Shown in pieces: positions 53,569-64,000 of a stretch of DNA of 64,000 bases. The stretch comes from Micropterix aruncella. Its lineage: Eukaryota > Arthropoda > Insecta > Lepidoptera > Micropterigidae. A model generated the notes under the pieces. That model had not been told where the DNA came from, ran no database searches, and saw only the letters and a program-made list of their open reading frames with translations. Every line of letters starts with the position of its first letter. Position 1 is the first letter of the stretch. A program made the translations under genes and the position numbers. The stretch covers positions 9,056,031 through 9,120,030 of the forward strand of contig OX155978.1 in NCBI GenBank assembly GCA_944548615.1, written 5' to 3'.

Positions 53569-55208
53569 ATTCCTTTAACATCAGCAGAGAAATCTAAAAG
53601 GTATAGAGAGAGACTTAAAAATAACCCAGAAAAATATGATATATCTAAACGAAAAAGCAGAGCAAGATCTTCTAAACAGTATCAAAGAAAGATGAAGGAT
53701 TTGGATGAAAGCAAGAAAAATTAGAATGGCGCCAACAATATGCTTCAAGAAAGCGTAATACAAATCTTCGAGACAATAGTAATAGCACAGAAACTAATTC
53801 TAACGAAGTACACAGTGAGGTGAGTGAAGTTATTATTTATAGTAGAAAATTATAGATTTTGGCGTATGAACACAAATTTCACTATATTTTTTTGTTACCA
53901 GGTGCAAAATATCAACGCCGAGATACAGCCAAAAACTAAACTAGATAAAACTGAAGTAAGTAAAATAAGAAGAAACGTTGTCAATATTTTGAGACGAGAA
54001 AACGCAGAACTGACGCAAAGACTCCTTACTTTAGAAAGGGGATTTAATACACTTCGCAGAGAAATTCGCGATTTGAAAAAGAAATATCAAGACACAAGAC
54101 AAGAAGTACAAACAAACATCGAAAATGTAACTGTCTCAAGACAAGAAGACACTCCTCTCAAAAGAAGTGACGAGTTTGCAGTAACACATCTTGCTGCACT
54201 TGAAACTCCCAAAAAGGAATTAATTAAACGGAAAATATTTGAATACAACGTTCTCACGGACTCATTAAAGAAAACTTATAAATCTTTCAATAATACCGAA
54301 AGAAATGTTTTAAAAGAGGTTTTCGACAACGAGTTTGTGAAGAGATATAAAGTCACCACAAACCTAACTCAGAATATTGGACTTAAAAGTAACATAAGGA
54401 AAAAAAAGAAAACAAAAAGGTAGCAGAAGAATTAAAAGAAAGATTAAGAAAATTTTATGAAAGAGATGATGTGAGAATAGCAAGCGGTGCGAAAAAAGAA
54501 TGTCTTACAAACAAAAAAGTTAAAAAACAAAAGAGATACTTATTAGATAAACTCAGAAATCTGCATCTTAAGTATATGATTGAAGTTGGTAAAATTTCTT
54601 TCAGCACATTTAAAAAGCACAGACCTTTTTATGTGGTGGCTCCAAATTTGAAAAATTTAGAAACATGTGCTAGTTTAAAACATGCAAACATGCAGTTCAT
54701 AATAAATGCTCTGAAATCTGCTGGTATATTAGAAAATAACGATCTGAATATGATAATTGCAAGTCTTGTTTGCGACCAAACGTTCAAGGGGTGTATGTAT
54801 GGTGAGTGCAATGCTTGTGCAGAAAACTTTATTAAAGTTGATGAAATTGAAAATAACAAAAGAGTCAAATGGTTTGCTTGGACCTTTAAAGACTATGTTT
54901 ATAATGAAAAGGGCACAACTAAAACCTCGAAACGCATGGCCAAGATGGAAAAAACTAGACCTATAAATGAATTATTAGATTCCTTTCACATCCTACTAAA
55001 GGCTTTCAAGATTCACCTTTATAACGTACGCCATCAATATAAACAATATAAGCTGTGCATAGAAAACCTGGACAATAATGAAGCTGCTATTCATATAGAC
55101 TTTTCAGAGAATTGGGTTGCTAAATACAACGAAGAGACAATTAAAAGAACCCTGTTCACGAAATTTCGTAAATACCAAATTTTGACAGATAGAGCTGTGC
55201 AGTCATAA
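53569..55208 (+). pseudogene. Transposase copy A, truncated
   Basis: Exon 53569-53819 (acceptor TTATTACAG, donor GAG|GTGAGT) and exon from 53902 (acceptor TTGTTACCAG). Same domains as copy C up to DFSENWVAKYNEE at 55136. Unrelated sequence then replaces the rest of the catalytic domain and a stop follows at 55206. Frameshifts at ~53718 and ~54420 are identical to those of copies B and C. Confidence 0.85.
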
Positions 55209-55795
55209 TTTTTTTGCCCTAACTGATTCTGGTGATTACTAGTGGCGACACTGGTCTGGCTCTACCCTTTATGGGCGACTTCCGCCTTGCAATCATTCTG
55301 TTTCGTTTCAAGATGGCTAGGACAAGGACGGATAGGTTCGGCTGTGAGAACTGGCGACCGCCGTAAGGGAGAAGCCGGAAAGTGACCGCCTGGCGGTAAA
55401 AAATTGTTATGTGAAGTGTGTGTGACTTATCTGGTAAGCATTTAATCTCATTTTGGGTAGCTTTTGATTTAAGATCCTCGCGATTTTAACGGATTTTTCT
55501 ATTAATCGCAGTTTTTGGGGCACCTCTTGTTTTTTGGTCATTATTGCTGCTAATGTGACGTGAAACACAGCTTGATATCGATGCCTCGAGCGAGGAGTTA
55601 GACCGGCTCCTTGCCAGTACCGGATCACCGGGTAGCATCGGACCCCTCCTTCAATTCGTCCAGAGTTCGGGGCTTGTTCTCGTATACTCTAACCTTGAGG
55701 TGTCCCCATAAGAAAAAATCATTCCACGCAATTCGCGTGGAAGTCGCCCAAGTTGAAAGAGCGATGTTGGAGAGAGTCTACGCGAATTTCCTATA
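55137..55795. other. 659-bp foreign segment between copies A and B
   Basis: GC-richer than its flanks (GGCGACACTGGTCTGGCTCT, GACTTCCGCCTTGCAATC). Its last ~100 bp read VEVAQVERAMLERVYANF on the plus strand, which resembles the C-terminal helix of some mariner/Tc1 transposases (MLxRVxxNF). It has no clear ends. It may be the residue of another insertion or an imported filler at a rearrangement junction. Confidence 0.4.
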
Positions 55796-57335
55796 TTACG
55801 TTAGCTATAATTTTCACTCTCATTGTCCTTATGTTTTTATTATTGTTGATATCACTGAATTTTCAACGTTTGTCAGTTATTGAAAATTTATTCATTATTA
55901 ACTTTGATAAAACCAAATCGGAAGACGTATCGAACACAAAATGTGGCACAATGAAACTGCGTACCTACATGTTCTCCGAACGGCTTAGTCAGATTTTTGT
56001 GTTTTCTGCATGACATAATTTGACAGCTGACAGTTTTATTGTTTGGTTTTGCATGACACATTTAAGTGATGTAAAGGGAGTTATCATATTTTATCTTCCT
56101 AATTTGATTACATCTAAGATTCTACATTTATTACAGATTCCTTTAACATCAGCAGAGAAATCTAAAAGGTATAGAGAGAGACTTAAAAATAACCCAGAAA
56201 AATATGATATATCTAAACGAAAAAGCAGAGCAAGATCTTCTAAACAGTATCAAAGAAAGATGAAGGATTTGGATGAAAGCAAGAAAAATTAGAATGGCGC
56301 CAACAATATGCTTCAAGAAAGCGTAATACAAATCTTCGAGACAATAGTAATAGCACAGAAACTAATTCTAACGAAGTACACAGTGAGGTGAGTGAAGTTA
56401 TTATTTATAGTAGAAAATTATAGATTTTGGCGTATGAACACAAATTTCACTATATTTTTTTGTTACCAGGTGCAAAATATCAACGCCGAGATACAGCCAA
56501 AAACTAAACTAGATAAAACTGAAGTAAGTAAAATAAGAAGAAACGTTGTCAATATTTTGAGACGAGAAAACGCAGAACTGACGCAAAGACTCCTTACTTT
56601 AGAAAGGGGATTTAATACACTTCGCAGAGAAATTCGCGATTTGAAAAAGAAATATCAAGACACAAGACAAGAAGTACAAACAAACATCGAAAATGTAACT
56701 GTCTCAAGACAAGAAGACACTCCTCTCAAAAGAAGTGACGAGTTTGCAGTAACACATCTTGCTGCACTTGAAACTCCCAAAAAGGAATTAATTAAACGGA
56801 AAATATTTGAATACAACGTTCTCACGGACTCATTAAAGAAAACTTATAAATCTTTCAATAATACCGAAAGAAATGTTTTAAAAGAGGTTTTCGACAACGA
56901 GTTTGTGAAGAGATATAAAGTCACCACAAACCTAACTCAGAATATTGGACTTAAAAGTAACATAAGGAAAAAAAAGAAAACAAAAAGGTAGCAGAAGAAT
57001 TAAAAGAAAGATTAAGAAAATTTTATGAAAGAGATGATGTGAGAATAGCAAGCGGTGCGAAAAAAGAATGTCTTACAAACAAAAAAGTTAAAAAACAAAA
57101 GAGATACTTATTAGATAAACTCAGAAATCTGCATCTTAAGTATATGATTGAAGTTGGTAAAATTTCTTTCAGCACATTTAAAAAGCACAGACCTTTTTAT
57201 GTGGTGGCTCCAAATTTGAAAAATTTAGAAACATGTGCTAGTTTAAAACATGCAAACATGCAGTTCATAATAAATGCTCTGAAATCTGCTGGTATATTAG
57301 AAAATAACGATCTGAATATGATAATTGCAAGTCTT
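55796..57335 (+). pseudogene. Transposase copy B, partial
   Basis: Corresponds base for base to 53228-54767 (offset 2568) with at least one substitution (ATGAAACTG against ACGAAACTG at 55951). It starts inside the intron before the first exon and ends at LNMIIASL. Twelve bases then lead straight into copy C. Exons 56137-56387 and from 56470. Confidence 0.85.
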
Positions 57336-58710
57336 CTCTCAGAAAATAAACAAGTTTGGCACCAGTTGTCACCGTACAAATTGAAATCGAAAAAATGGGT
57401 AACTTGTAATGTTTTTAAGATAAATAATTTCCCCTTGTTAACCTTAACTTGGTATGGCTTAGTTTAATATTACGTAATTGTTTTTTGTAAGCATGTAATT
57501 GATTTTTGCAAACTTTCTGTGTAAAAGTTTAAAGTACCTAGTTATGAAAATTAGTTTTTTTTTCAATAATGTAATTATTATAGGTAATTGGTAATAGTAC
57601 ATTGTACATTTATGTATGGTTCATGGTATCGTGTTCATAAATATAGTAGCTTTATAAGAAATGGTAATCTTAGTAGTATCTAGGTAATTTTGTTCTATTT
57701 TATCATACAATCTTGTTTTATCCAATGTTTGTTTTTTTTATGTACTAATCTCGATCATTTTTTAAAAATATCTGTAACGGCCTAGAATGATTTCAATTCT
57801 TCTATTTATAGCTATGGCCTGCAATCCTTTTTATTAGCAAAAAAAATTTTTTTTTTCAAAACGGCTACTTTAGGCTATCTTTTCTGCTGAAATCGGCGAC
57901 TAGTCAAGCCCAGCACTTGGCAACAAGTCAACGTCACCTCGAGTGAATGTGCACGCTGTTTCCCGAGGAAGATTTTTGAAAATAAAAAGGTGAGTTTTCG
58001 TGTTTTCATAAAAGTTATCAGTGTACACTGTGTGTTAAGATGAAATTCATGTTTGGAGCTGTAATGCGATTGAAATTGTACGTTATTTACAGAGTTCTGA
58101 CCGGTTTTGTCAACGCGACCGGTAGCGTATATGTACCACTACGCCACCTTTTTTTGTATTCGCCACCTCTGGTGACGTATATATTCGTCACTTCCTATAC
58201 GCTACCAAAATAAAGGTGAGTTTTCACTTGTTTTTTATGGCTATTTAAACAAGACACCGACTGAATAACAGGTCGAGTTTGAGCAGACTTAAATGATTGA
58301 TACTAATATTACGGGCTTGTCAATATGATGGATTTAAATTAATTAATTATTTTTCATCGAGCCCCTGGTTTACGTTAGCTATAATTTTCACTCTCATTGT
58401 CCTTATGTTTTTATTATTGTTGATATCACTGAATTTTCAACGTTTGTCAGTTATTGAAAATTTATTCATTATTAACTTTGATAAAACCAAATCGGAAGAC
58501 GTATCGAACACAAAATGTGGCACAACGAAACTGCGTACCTACATGTTCTCCGAACGGCTTAGTCAGATTTTTGTGTTTTCTGCATGACATAATTTGACAG
58601 CTGACAGTTTTATTGTTTGGTTTTGCATGACACATTTAAGTGATGTAAAGGGAGTTATCATATTTTATCTTCCTAATTTGATTACATCTAAGATTCTACA
58701 TTTATTACAG

Positions 58711-61671
58711 ATTCCTTTAACATCAGCAGAGAAATCTAAAAGGTATAGAGAGAGACTTAAAAATAACCCAGAAAAATATGATATATCTAAACGAAAAAGC
58801 AGAGCAAGATCTTCTAAACAGTATCAAAGAAAGATGAAGGATTTGGATGAAAGCAAGAAAAATTAGAATGGCGCCAACAATATGCTTCAAGAAAGCGTAA
58901 TACAAATCTTCGAGACAATAGTAATAGCACAGAAACTAATTCTAACGAAGTACACAGTGAGGTGAGTGAAGTTATTATTTATAGTAGAAAATTATAGATT
59001 TTGGCGTATGAACACAAATTTCACTATATTTTTTTGTTACCAGGTGCAAAATATCAACGCCGAGATACAGCCAAAAACTAAACTAGATAAAACTGAAGTA
59101 AGTAAAATAAGAAGAAACGTTGTCAATATTTTGAGACGAGAAAACGCAGAACTGACGCAAAGACTCCTTACTTTAGAAAGGGGATTTAATACACTTCGCA
59201 GAGAAATTCGCGATTTGAAAAAGAAATATCAAGACACAAGACAAGAAGTACAAACAAACATCGAAAATGTAACTGTCTCAAGACAAGAAGACACTCCTCT
59301 CAAAAGAAGTGACGAGTTTGCAGTAACACATCTTGCTGCACTTGAAACTCCCAAAAAGGAATTAATTAAACGGAAAATATTTGAATACAACGTTCTCACG
59401 GACTCATTAAAGAAAACTTATAAATCTTTCAATAATACCGAAAGAAATGTTTTAAAAGAGGTTTTCGACAACGAGTTTGTGAAGAGATATAAAGTCACCA
59501 CAAACCTAACTCAGAATATTGGACTTAAAAGTAACATAAGGAAAAAAAAGAAAACAAAAAGGTAGCAGAAGAATTAAAAGAAAGATTAAGAAAATTTTAT
59601 GAAAGAGATGATGTGAGAATAGCAAGCGGTGCGAAAAAAGAATGTCTTACAAACAAAAAAGTTAAAAAACAAAAGAGATACTTATTAGATAAACTCAGAA
59701 ATCTGCATCTTAAGTATATGATTGAAGTTGGTAAAATTTCTTTCAGCACATTTAAAAAGCACAGACCTTTTTATGTGGTGGCTCCAAATTTGAAAAATTT
59801 AGAAACATGTGCTAGTTTAAAACATGCAAACATGCAGTTCATAATAAATGCTCTGAAATCTGCTGGTATATTAGAAAATAACGATCTGAATATGATAATT
59901 GCAAGTCTTGTTTGCGACCAAACGTTCAAGGGGTGTATGTATGGTGAGTGCAATGCTTGTGCAGAAAACTTTATTAAAGTTGATGAAATTGAAAATAACA
60001 AAAGAGTCAAATGGTTTGCTTGGACCTTTAAAGACTATGTTTATAATGAAAAGGGCACAACTAAAACCTCGAAACGCATGGCCAAGATGGAAAAAACTAG
60101 ACCTATAAATGAATTATTAGATTCCTTTCACATCCTACTAAAGGCTTTCAAGATTCACCTTTATAACGTACGCCATCAATATAAACAATATAAGCTGTGC
60201 ATAGAAAACCTGGACAATAATGAAGCTGCTATTCATATAGACTTTTCAGAGAATTGGGTTGCTAAATACAACGAAGAGGTGCAAGCTATGCATTTTGGGG
60301 CATCAAAAACACAAATAACGCTGCACACTGGCGTTCTCTACGTCAAAAATGCAAAACCATTCTCATTTTGTTCCATTTCAGCGGAAAATTCACATGGTCC
60401 AGAAGCTATTTGGGGGCATCTTCATCCGATTATGAAATATATAAGGTCAGCACATCCAAACATCAACAATCTTCATTTTCATTCAGACGGACCGACAACT
60501 CAGTATAAACAAAAGAAGAATTTTTATCTTCTATGCACAAAAATGTATGAGCTTGGATTTAACGCAACATGGTCATTTTTTGAGGCTTCCCATGGAAAGG
60601 GGGCAGCGGACGGAATTGGTGGTAGCATTAAAAGAACCTTAGATTTTAAGGTTTCACATGGTCTAGATATACCAGACGCTCAAACAGCATTTGAAGTTTT
60701 ACAGAATGCAGAATCGACAGTCAAAATGTTTTTGGTACCACCTGAAAACATTCAGCGTTTAGATACCAGTATTGTACAGAAACTGCTTCCTATCCGTAAT
60801 ACATTGAAGATACATCAATTCATCACGCATTCAAAGTTTGCTGTGAAGCACCGCATTCTATCTTGTTTTTGCCAAAGTTTGAAAGGAAAATGCGAATGCC
60901 ATAATCCTGAGTTACACGTTTTTAATTTTGATGAAAAGTCGCTCAATGATTGTCAAATGGAAAAGGTAGACGAATCATGCATATTTTTAGACGAAGTGAC
61001 GGGAAATATCATAAAAAGTAAAAAAATATGCAATAAACACAACACTGTTGATTTCAATGATGAAGACATCTTTCCTGTTGATTTTAATGAAGAAGACATC
61101 TTTCAAACAAAATATTTAGATGATGCAAGCACATTGTTACGAAATATCGACGAAATAACGGAAGATTTTTTTTCGAAAAAACGAAAAATAGAAGACAATT
61201 TGAACTTGACAACTAATCACAAGAAAAATAAACGCTTGAAAAGAAATACATTCCTGAAAGAAAAACGTAGCCTGATTGATAGTTCTGACGAAGAAAGATA
61301 GTTATTCTGTTCATGACTCATCGGACTCTGATTTTGCCGCTGGGACGGACTCGGAAGTGACTGATGACAATGATTTTGAACGCAACAAGGACACAAACAT
61401 AGAAATAATTGTAGGATCATTTGTTTTGGTTAAGTTTCTTACTGAGAAAAGGACTAAACGCTATATTGGAGAAGTCACAGAAATATATGAAAATGGTTAT
61501 AAAGTGAAGTTTTTACGAAACAAAGGAAAAGGGAAATTTGCTTGGCCAATTACCGAAGACAAATCTGTCGTATACAGATCCGACATCGAACAGATACTTC
61601 AGAAACCAAAAACAGAGAGAAGAGGTTTAAAAACCTTTGACATTGAAGATCTGAGCATAATAATAGAGTAA
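58711..61671 (+). pseudogene. Transposase copy C, complete but frameshifted
   Basis: Exon 58711-58961 encodes a Lys/Arg-rich start (SAEKSKRYRERLKNNPEKYD). The exon from 59044 begins with a coiled coil (RRENAELTQRLLTLERGFN), then a Cys-rich stretch (CDQTFKGCMYGECNACAENF). The catalytic core follows: DFSENWVAKYNEEVQ, FHSDGPTTQYKQKKNFYLLC and FFEASHGKGAADGIGGSIKR, with acidic residues in the order D, D, D/E. A C-terminal domain reads IIVGSFVLVKFLTEKRTKRY. Frame changes at ~58860, ~59560 and ~61297 split it. Layout resembles Sola-type DDD transposases, but the 3-bp target duplication argues against a firm assignment. A polyadenylation signal AATAAA lies near 61836. Confidence 0.82.
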
Positions 61672-62077
61672 AAGTAAGAAAAGAAGAGGGAATGTCACTG
61701 TACAATTTAGATTTTTACGCGGTTTTTAGTTTAACTTATGAAAACTTGCTTGAATACACGCTGATGCCTCTCACAATAGCGTATTCACATTTTTGTAAAT
61801 TTTGTATGTGTGCCTAATAACAAAATTCTACTTTAATAAAGTTGATTTCATTACTTAAATGGGTTTTCTGTGCTTTGCTGACGGGCAAAGACGACTCATG
61901 ACATTTTTTGATTCTTGTAATTTAGTTAAATAATTTAAAAATTAGGCTTGTGTAGAACAACCCTTAACATTTTATCCGTCACTTTATACGCGACTCAACG
62001 TCACCGACGCGTAGCAGAGTCCACGTCACCAATCTATTACTTCTTCGCCATATCAGCAAAAAATGGCGGCCTCACCC

Positions 62078-62142
62078 TTATACCAGGGATTAACATTAAT
62101 TAGACGTAATTGGTTGAAGAATGACGTGACTCCCTGGTATAA
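62078..62142. mobile_element. 65-bp mini-palindromic insertion in the right terminal region
   Basis: Perfect 12-bp arms TTATACCAGGGA and TCCCTGGTATAA. Comparison with the left terminal region (TTTATGGGTGAGGCC) shows it is absent there, so it inserted or expanded after the two ends were alike. Confidence 0.6.
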
Positions 62143-62271
62143 ATTACAAAATTAGGCATGTTTGGTAAATATAAAAAAAAAATACTTGCATATTTCCTGC
62201 GGTTTACGATCCCCTGCCAGCCCGTGACGCGATGCTTGTCAAGCATGCTTGATCGTCTAGAGAGCCTCTAA

Positions 62272-62680
62272 CGGCAATCGTGTTTTTATTCGTTTTAATA
62301 TAATATTTAATTGTTAAATGATAGCTATAATTTAATAAAACAATCAAATCTTTTTTAATCCTATGTTAGGATCATTTCAGTAATTTTAACTAAGAAAGTA
62401 ATCTACCCTCCCCCCCCCCCCTCCCCACCCCTACCCCCTACTCGCCATTCCGCGCACGAGTCAAACACACACTTGATTGATCTTATTTTCGAAAAGTAAT
62501 TGAACAACTCGAGTAGCCGCATCTGTCACCGAGTAACTCTGAAGCGAATGTGTCACGCGCCACTTTATCTACCCTTTCGGGCAGCGAGAAGGTCTCAAGT
62601 GGTCCCTGATAATTATAATCGCGCTTGATTGACCAACGAGCTGACGATTTATTGAAGCGCACTCGTGCACAGCCATATGT
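62272..62680. other. No gene recognised
   Basis: C-rich run at 62407-62440 and otherwise mixed sequence with no feature. Confidence 0.4.
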
Positions 62681-63240
62681 TTCGACACAGCCCTTGAATA
62701 TTAAACCGAAGACTATCGCGGATGTTTGACATTATAAATAAGATAAAAACGAATTTACCGCGTGAAGTTTCTAGCACCCGACGTTTCGCCGATGTTATAC
62801 TTACAACATCCGTCTTGCACACAACACTCACTGTATCCTGTTTTGCGTCTTTGCGTTCGGCGTTCGGCGGCGGGAACATTTTAATAAGAGGGCTCCGCGT
62901 AGAAGAGAGTTTGTAGCCGTCGTCTCTATTGAAGTTCGGGGGGTTCTTCTTATTTCAATGGCTTCCCGGATCATGCGAGGAAAGTAGAATTGTTCCTTGG
63001 ATTTTCAAAATTCCCGCGCTCCGAGCCCGGCCCCCCACCACCGTTATAACCTACGCAGTGGCGGCAGCGGTTTGCGGCCTACCCGCAAAACAACGGACTG
63101 ATAGCTCTTCAGTCTACCCTAGACAACGGCGGCTGCAACGTCACCGAAACATCGGGTGCTACAAACTTCACGCGGTAAATTCGTTTTCTATCCTATTTAT
63201 AATGTCAAACAACCGCGTCTTCAATAAATACGTTATTGTT
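62681..63240. repeat. Inverted pair of Penelope-like terminal-repeat remnants
   Basis: CATTATAAATAAGATAAAAA and CGAATTTACCGCGTGAAGTT at 62729-62775 are repeated in inverse orientation at 63150-63205. Each copy carries CGAAAC(G/A)TCGGGTGCTA, similar to the conserved core of Penelope-like terminal repeats, which often contain hammerhead-type ribozyme motifs. The minus-strand 76-codon frame at 62649-62879 and the plus-strand frame at 62929-63303 have no recognisable domain. Confidence 0.4.
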
Positions 63241-63705
63241 CTTGGGGAGGTGGGCCCAGCGCCCATACATTTTTGTCCATTGTCCTTTCAATTTCAAATT
63301 TAAATTTAATAAATCAGAAAAACTTGCAAGTTGCAAAGAACATTCACATATTCTAATGGGTGACTCAAATGAGGATTCCGTTACCAAAACCGCAAGGAAT
63401 TCCTTTTCCCAGACTAATCAGCGCGGCAGACTGTCACACCGCGCGTTACATTTTTAGCAGGATGATTAATATAATCAGGGAATTCACTGACAAAAATAAC
63501 CGCTGCGGTAACTGCCTTCTATCTGTATAATATTGGCCAAGGTTAGAATGACGCATTAGGGATATTACCTGAATGAAATGTAGGATTAGACCGAAATGAC
63601 AGACCTCTTCATTTCGGAATATTTATAGGAATAAATAAATAGATTATTGCTATGAAATATGTTCACGTAATGACTTGGTTCTTGCCATAGTAAAATAAGA
63701 ACAGC
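63241..63705. other. No gene recognised
   Basis: Mixed sequence up to the RF1 copy. Nothing supported. Confidence 0.4.
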
Positions 63706-64000
63706 TAGGGTTGTCGACTACAGCAGGCGAGCCCGTCACCTCAGGAAGTATTATCGATTAGCCATTCTATCTCCCTGAAGTGAGCGCAGAAGACTTGGAC
63801 AAAACAGTCCACCGTCTAGCTCCACCACAAACCCGTAAGAGGCCAACGCCTTAACCGCGAGATAGCCAGAAGTGTTACCCGGCGGGCTTACACTCACGCC
63901 CTTACTTCCAATTGTGACCAGATTACTCCGGTCTCTCTCTTACGAAGCGCCATGGTCCGCGATAGATTCGGTATTCACCGTTTCACCGCTTCGTAAGGGA
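63706..64000 (-). repeat. RF1 retroposon-like family, copy e (runs off the window)
   Basis: Minus-strand copy: GTTGTCGACTACAGCAGGCG, TCACCTCAGGAAGTATTATC and GCCTTAACCGCGAGATAGCC are the reverse complement of the 3' half of the other copies. A short deletion removes part of the block around 63940. Confidence 0.8.

Larger units (their letters stand above)
51412..62268 (+). mobile_element. DDE/D-type DNA transposon with internally amplified, scrambled core
   Basis: Terminal inverted repeats GGGGCTCTCTAGACGATCAA and GAGGCTCTCTAGACGATCAA agree over about 39 bp. They are flanked by TAA at 51409-51411 and 62269-62271. A subterminal perfect 26-bp inverted repeat (51542-51567, 62053-62078) starts GGGTGAGGCCGCCATTTTTT. 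Between them lie a hAT MITE, copy A (to 55136), 659 bp of foreign DNA, copy B (55796-57335) and copy C (57345 to the end). The subtracted single-copy element would be about 5.7 kb. Confidence 0.82.

Overview
The window is nuclear DNA of an arthropod, most likely an insect. It is AT-rich, has spliceosomal introns, and carries tRNA-derived SINEs, mariner, hAT, piggyBac and pogo elements, Penelope-like and non-LTR retrotransposons, and microsatellites. The order cannot be fixed from sequence alone. No prokaryotic operons, rRNA genes or CRISPR arrays are seen.

Host gene. Positions 4538-37524 hold the last six coding exons (+ strand) of a Spred gene (Sprouty-related, EVH1-domain inhibitor of Ras/ERK signalling). 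Splice phases agree at every junction. The last four exons spell a complete Cys-rich SPR (Sprouty) domain ending in a GGKH-type C-terminus. The EVH1 exons must lie to the left of the window. About 640 bp of coding sequence is spread over 33 kb because the introns are packed with mobile elements. A second candidate host fragment is a 49-codon terminal exon at 47904-48050 of an unrecognised gene.

Intron 1 (4663-22808) is filled by an LTR-internal-LTR-internal-LTR array (5664-22567, period 7003 bp, LTR 2898 bp). Its only clear coding relic is a retropepsin-like segment. It landed in a Penelope-like element, whose GIY-YIG reading frame is split with a 4-bp target duplication.

22.9-37.4 kb: the remaining introns hold non-LTR fragments, a SINE, two piggyBac-like non-autonomous elements, a mariner split by an RNase H-bearing retrotransposon, and a nest of MITEs and retrotransposons at 33490-35640. 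They also hold copies of an unclassified 0.6-0.7 kb retroposon-like family, here called RF1. RF1 has at least five copies in the window, three of them with 9-11 bp target duplications.

37.5-51.4 kb: the Spred 3' flank carries an antisense relic of a restriction-like-endonuclease (R2-superclade) retrotransposon. A near-intact copy of the same family (1022-codon ORF, 42641-45709) sits inside a hAT element, which itself sits inside an RNase H-bearing retrotransposon. SINE, pogo MITE, microsatellites and jockey/CR1-type RT fragments fill the rest.

51.4-62.3 kb: a DDE/D-type DNA transposon with TIRs and a TAA target duplication. Its internal region is present in three near-identical copies (truncated A, partial B, complete C) in a scrambled array. 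The right edge has an inverted pair of Penelope-like terminal-repeat remnants and another RF1 copy.
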